Of a DNA stretch of 6,932 bases, positions 6,394-6,932 are shown in pieces; position 1 is the first letter of the stretch, and each line of letters begins with the position of its first letter. Source of the DNA: a bacterium. Its GTDB lineage: Bacteria > Babelota > Babeliae > Babelales > Vermiphilaceae. Where the stretch lies: contig DAOVGZ010000055.1 in assembly GCA_030672115.1 (NCBI GenBank), forward strand, positions 1 to 6,932, read 5' to 3'. The notes under the pieces are model-generated. The model was not told the origin of the DNA. It searched no databases and saw nothing but the letters and a program-made list of their open reading frames with translations. A program made the translations under genes and the position numbers.

Positions 6394-6412
6394 AAAGCTC
6401 TTGCGAGTTTTT
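6394..6412 (+). other. Terminator-like hairpin in the divergent region before the right-edge gene
   Basis: On the plus strand AAAGCTC (6394-6400) pairs with GAGTTTT (6405-6411) around the loop TTGC, with one G-U pair, and the 3' arm merges into a run of five T. Only three pairs involve G-C or strong stacking. No upstream plus-strand gene needs a terminator here, so its role is unclear. Confidence 0.25.
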
Positions 6413-6426
6413 CTAAATGCGGTACA

Positions 6427-6457
6427 TTGAAAATAGAAGTTTAAAAGTTTTTATAAA
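6427..6457 (+). promoter_or_regulatory. Candidate promoter of the right-edge secreted-protein gene
   Basis: TTGAAA (6427-6432), a 19-base spacer and TATAAA (6452-6457) lie upstream of ATG 6486, with a predicted leader of about 22 bases. The spacer is longer than ideal. If real, this promoter excludes the in-frame upstream ATG at 6417 as the start. Confidence 0.33.
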
Positions 6458-6485
6458 AAAACACCAAACAGCGAAAACCCAAATT

Positions 6486-6932
6486 ATGAAAAAATTACTA
6501 TTTTTATCCCTTTTATGCATTACAACAGGTTCTTTTATACCTACTTTAAAAGGATCTGAAATTGAAAAATACTCCAAATGGACTGATAACGACTTTGATA
6601 TACATTCAGAAGAAAGAAGAACAGAAATTTTTTCAGAAATAAAAAAATATGAAAACATAATTAAAAATAGGCCAAAAGTAAAAGAACTTATTGACGAAAA
6701 ACAAATATCTTTCACACATATCGCAACTGTGCAAAGAGTAAAAAAAAGATTGAACGACAACTCAAAAGAAACATATCTTTTTTTTAATAAAAAACTTAAA
6801 AAAACAAATAAAAAAATAGAACAAGATAAAAAAAATAAAATAAAGAACGCAGGACTTTTAATGTACTCTTATATTTTAAAAACTATCAGCAGAAAAAAAC
6901 TACCCAAAAAAGAATTTTTACTATTTGAAAAA
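6486..6932 (+). CDS. Lys-rich secreted protein, partial (C-terminus beyond right edge)
   Basis: The frame is open for 149 codons from ATG 6486 to the window edge, ending in phase. The product begins MKKLLFLSLLCITTGSF, a convincing signal peptide of about 16-24 residues; the residues before Cys11 do not form a lipobox. The mature part is very rich in Lys, Glu and Asn and poor in small hydrophobics. Its first part (about 25-75) is acidic-basic mixed; 83-121 is strongly basic and probably a long helix; a hydrophobic patch LLMYSYIL follows at 124-131. I do not recognise the family. No Shine-Dalgarno sequence precedes ATG 6486, unlike the other genes here. An in-frame ATG at 6417 would add 23 residues ahead of the signal peptide and is less likely. 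The gene is divergent from the M3 peptidase across about 200 bases. Confidence 0.72.
   Translation, partial: MKKLLFLSLLCITTGSFIPTLKGSEIEKYSKWTDNDFDIHSEERRTEIFSEIKKYENIIKNRPKVKELIDEKQISFTHIATVQRVKKRLNDNSKETYLFFNKKLKKTNKKIEQDKKNKIKNAGLLMYSYILKTISRKKLPKKEFLLFEK

Noticed and set aside
6417..6485. Upstream in-frame ATG for the right-edge gene
   Set aside because: It would bury the signal peptide behind 23 polar residues and lies before the candidate promoter.
6413..6760. Minus-strand frame of 115 codons
   Set aside because: It is Phe/Ser-rich, the usual complement of Lys/Glu-rich coding. The plus-strand frame there has a signal peptide and remains open to the edge.

Overview
The window is strongly AT-rich bacterial DNA with six protein genes and no RNA gene, mobile element or CRISPR array that I can see. 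The protein types (secreted proteins with degenerate ankyrin-like repeats, Lys-rich secreted orphans, a membrane-anchored M3 peptidase) and the base composition suggest a reduced-genome, host-associated bacterium. Members of Dependentiae (TM6/Babeliales) look like this. That placement is inference from style; there is no marker gene here.

Layout from left to right: (1) 1-663, minus strand, the N-terminal 221 residues of a secreted protein whose C-terminus lies beyond the left edge. (2) 755-2503, minus strand, a 582-residue secreted protein with weak ankyrin-like repeats, probably a distant paralogue of (1). (3) 2585-3496, minus strand, a ten-helix EamA/DMT transporter starting at GTG. (4) 3616-4257, plus strand, a small P-loop ATPase/kinase-like protein (AAA_28/NadR-kinase-like), also GTG-started and divergent from (3). 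(5) 4181-6283, minus strand, a complete M3 oligopeptidase with all zinc ligands, again GTG-started. (6) 6486-6932, plus strand, the first 149 residues of a Lys-rich secreted protein that runs off the right edge.

Genes 4 and 5 are convergent and overlap tail-to-tail by 77 nt. A convincing intrinsic terminator for the M3 gene (10-bp stem with one bulge, then G and six T) lies entirely inside the coding region of gene 4. Promoter-like TTGTTA/TATAAT pairs sit very close to the starts of genes 2 and 5, implying short leaders. Most starts have a recognisable Shine-Dalgarno sequence, and these move two starts downstream of the longest possible reading frame.

No pathway links all the genes. The two secreted ankyrin-like proteins may form a functional pair, and the peptidase may process peptides at the cell envelope. 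I see no clear multi-gene novel system. The most unusual item is the terminator nested in the opposing gene; the uncharacterised secreted proteins come next.
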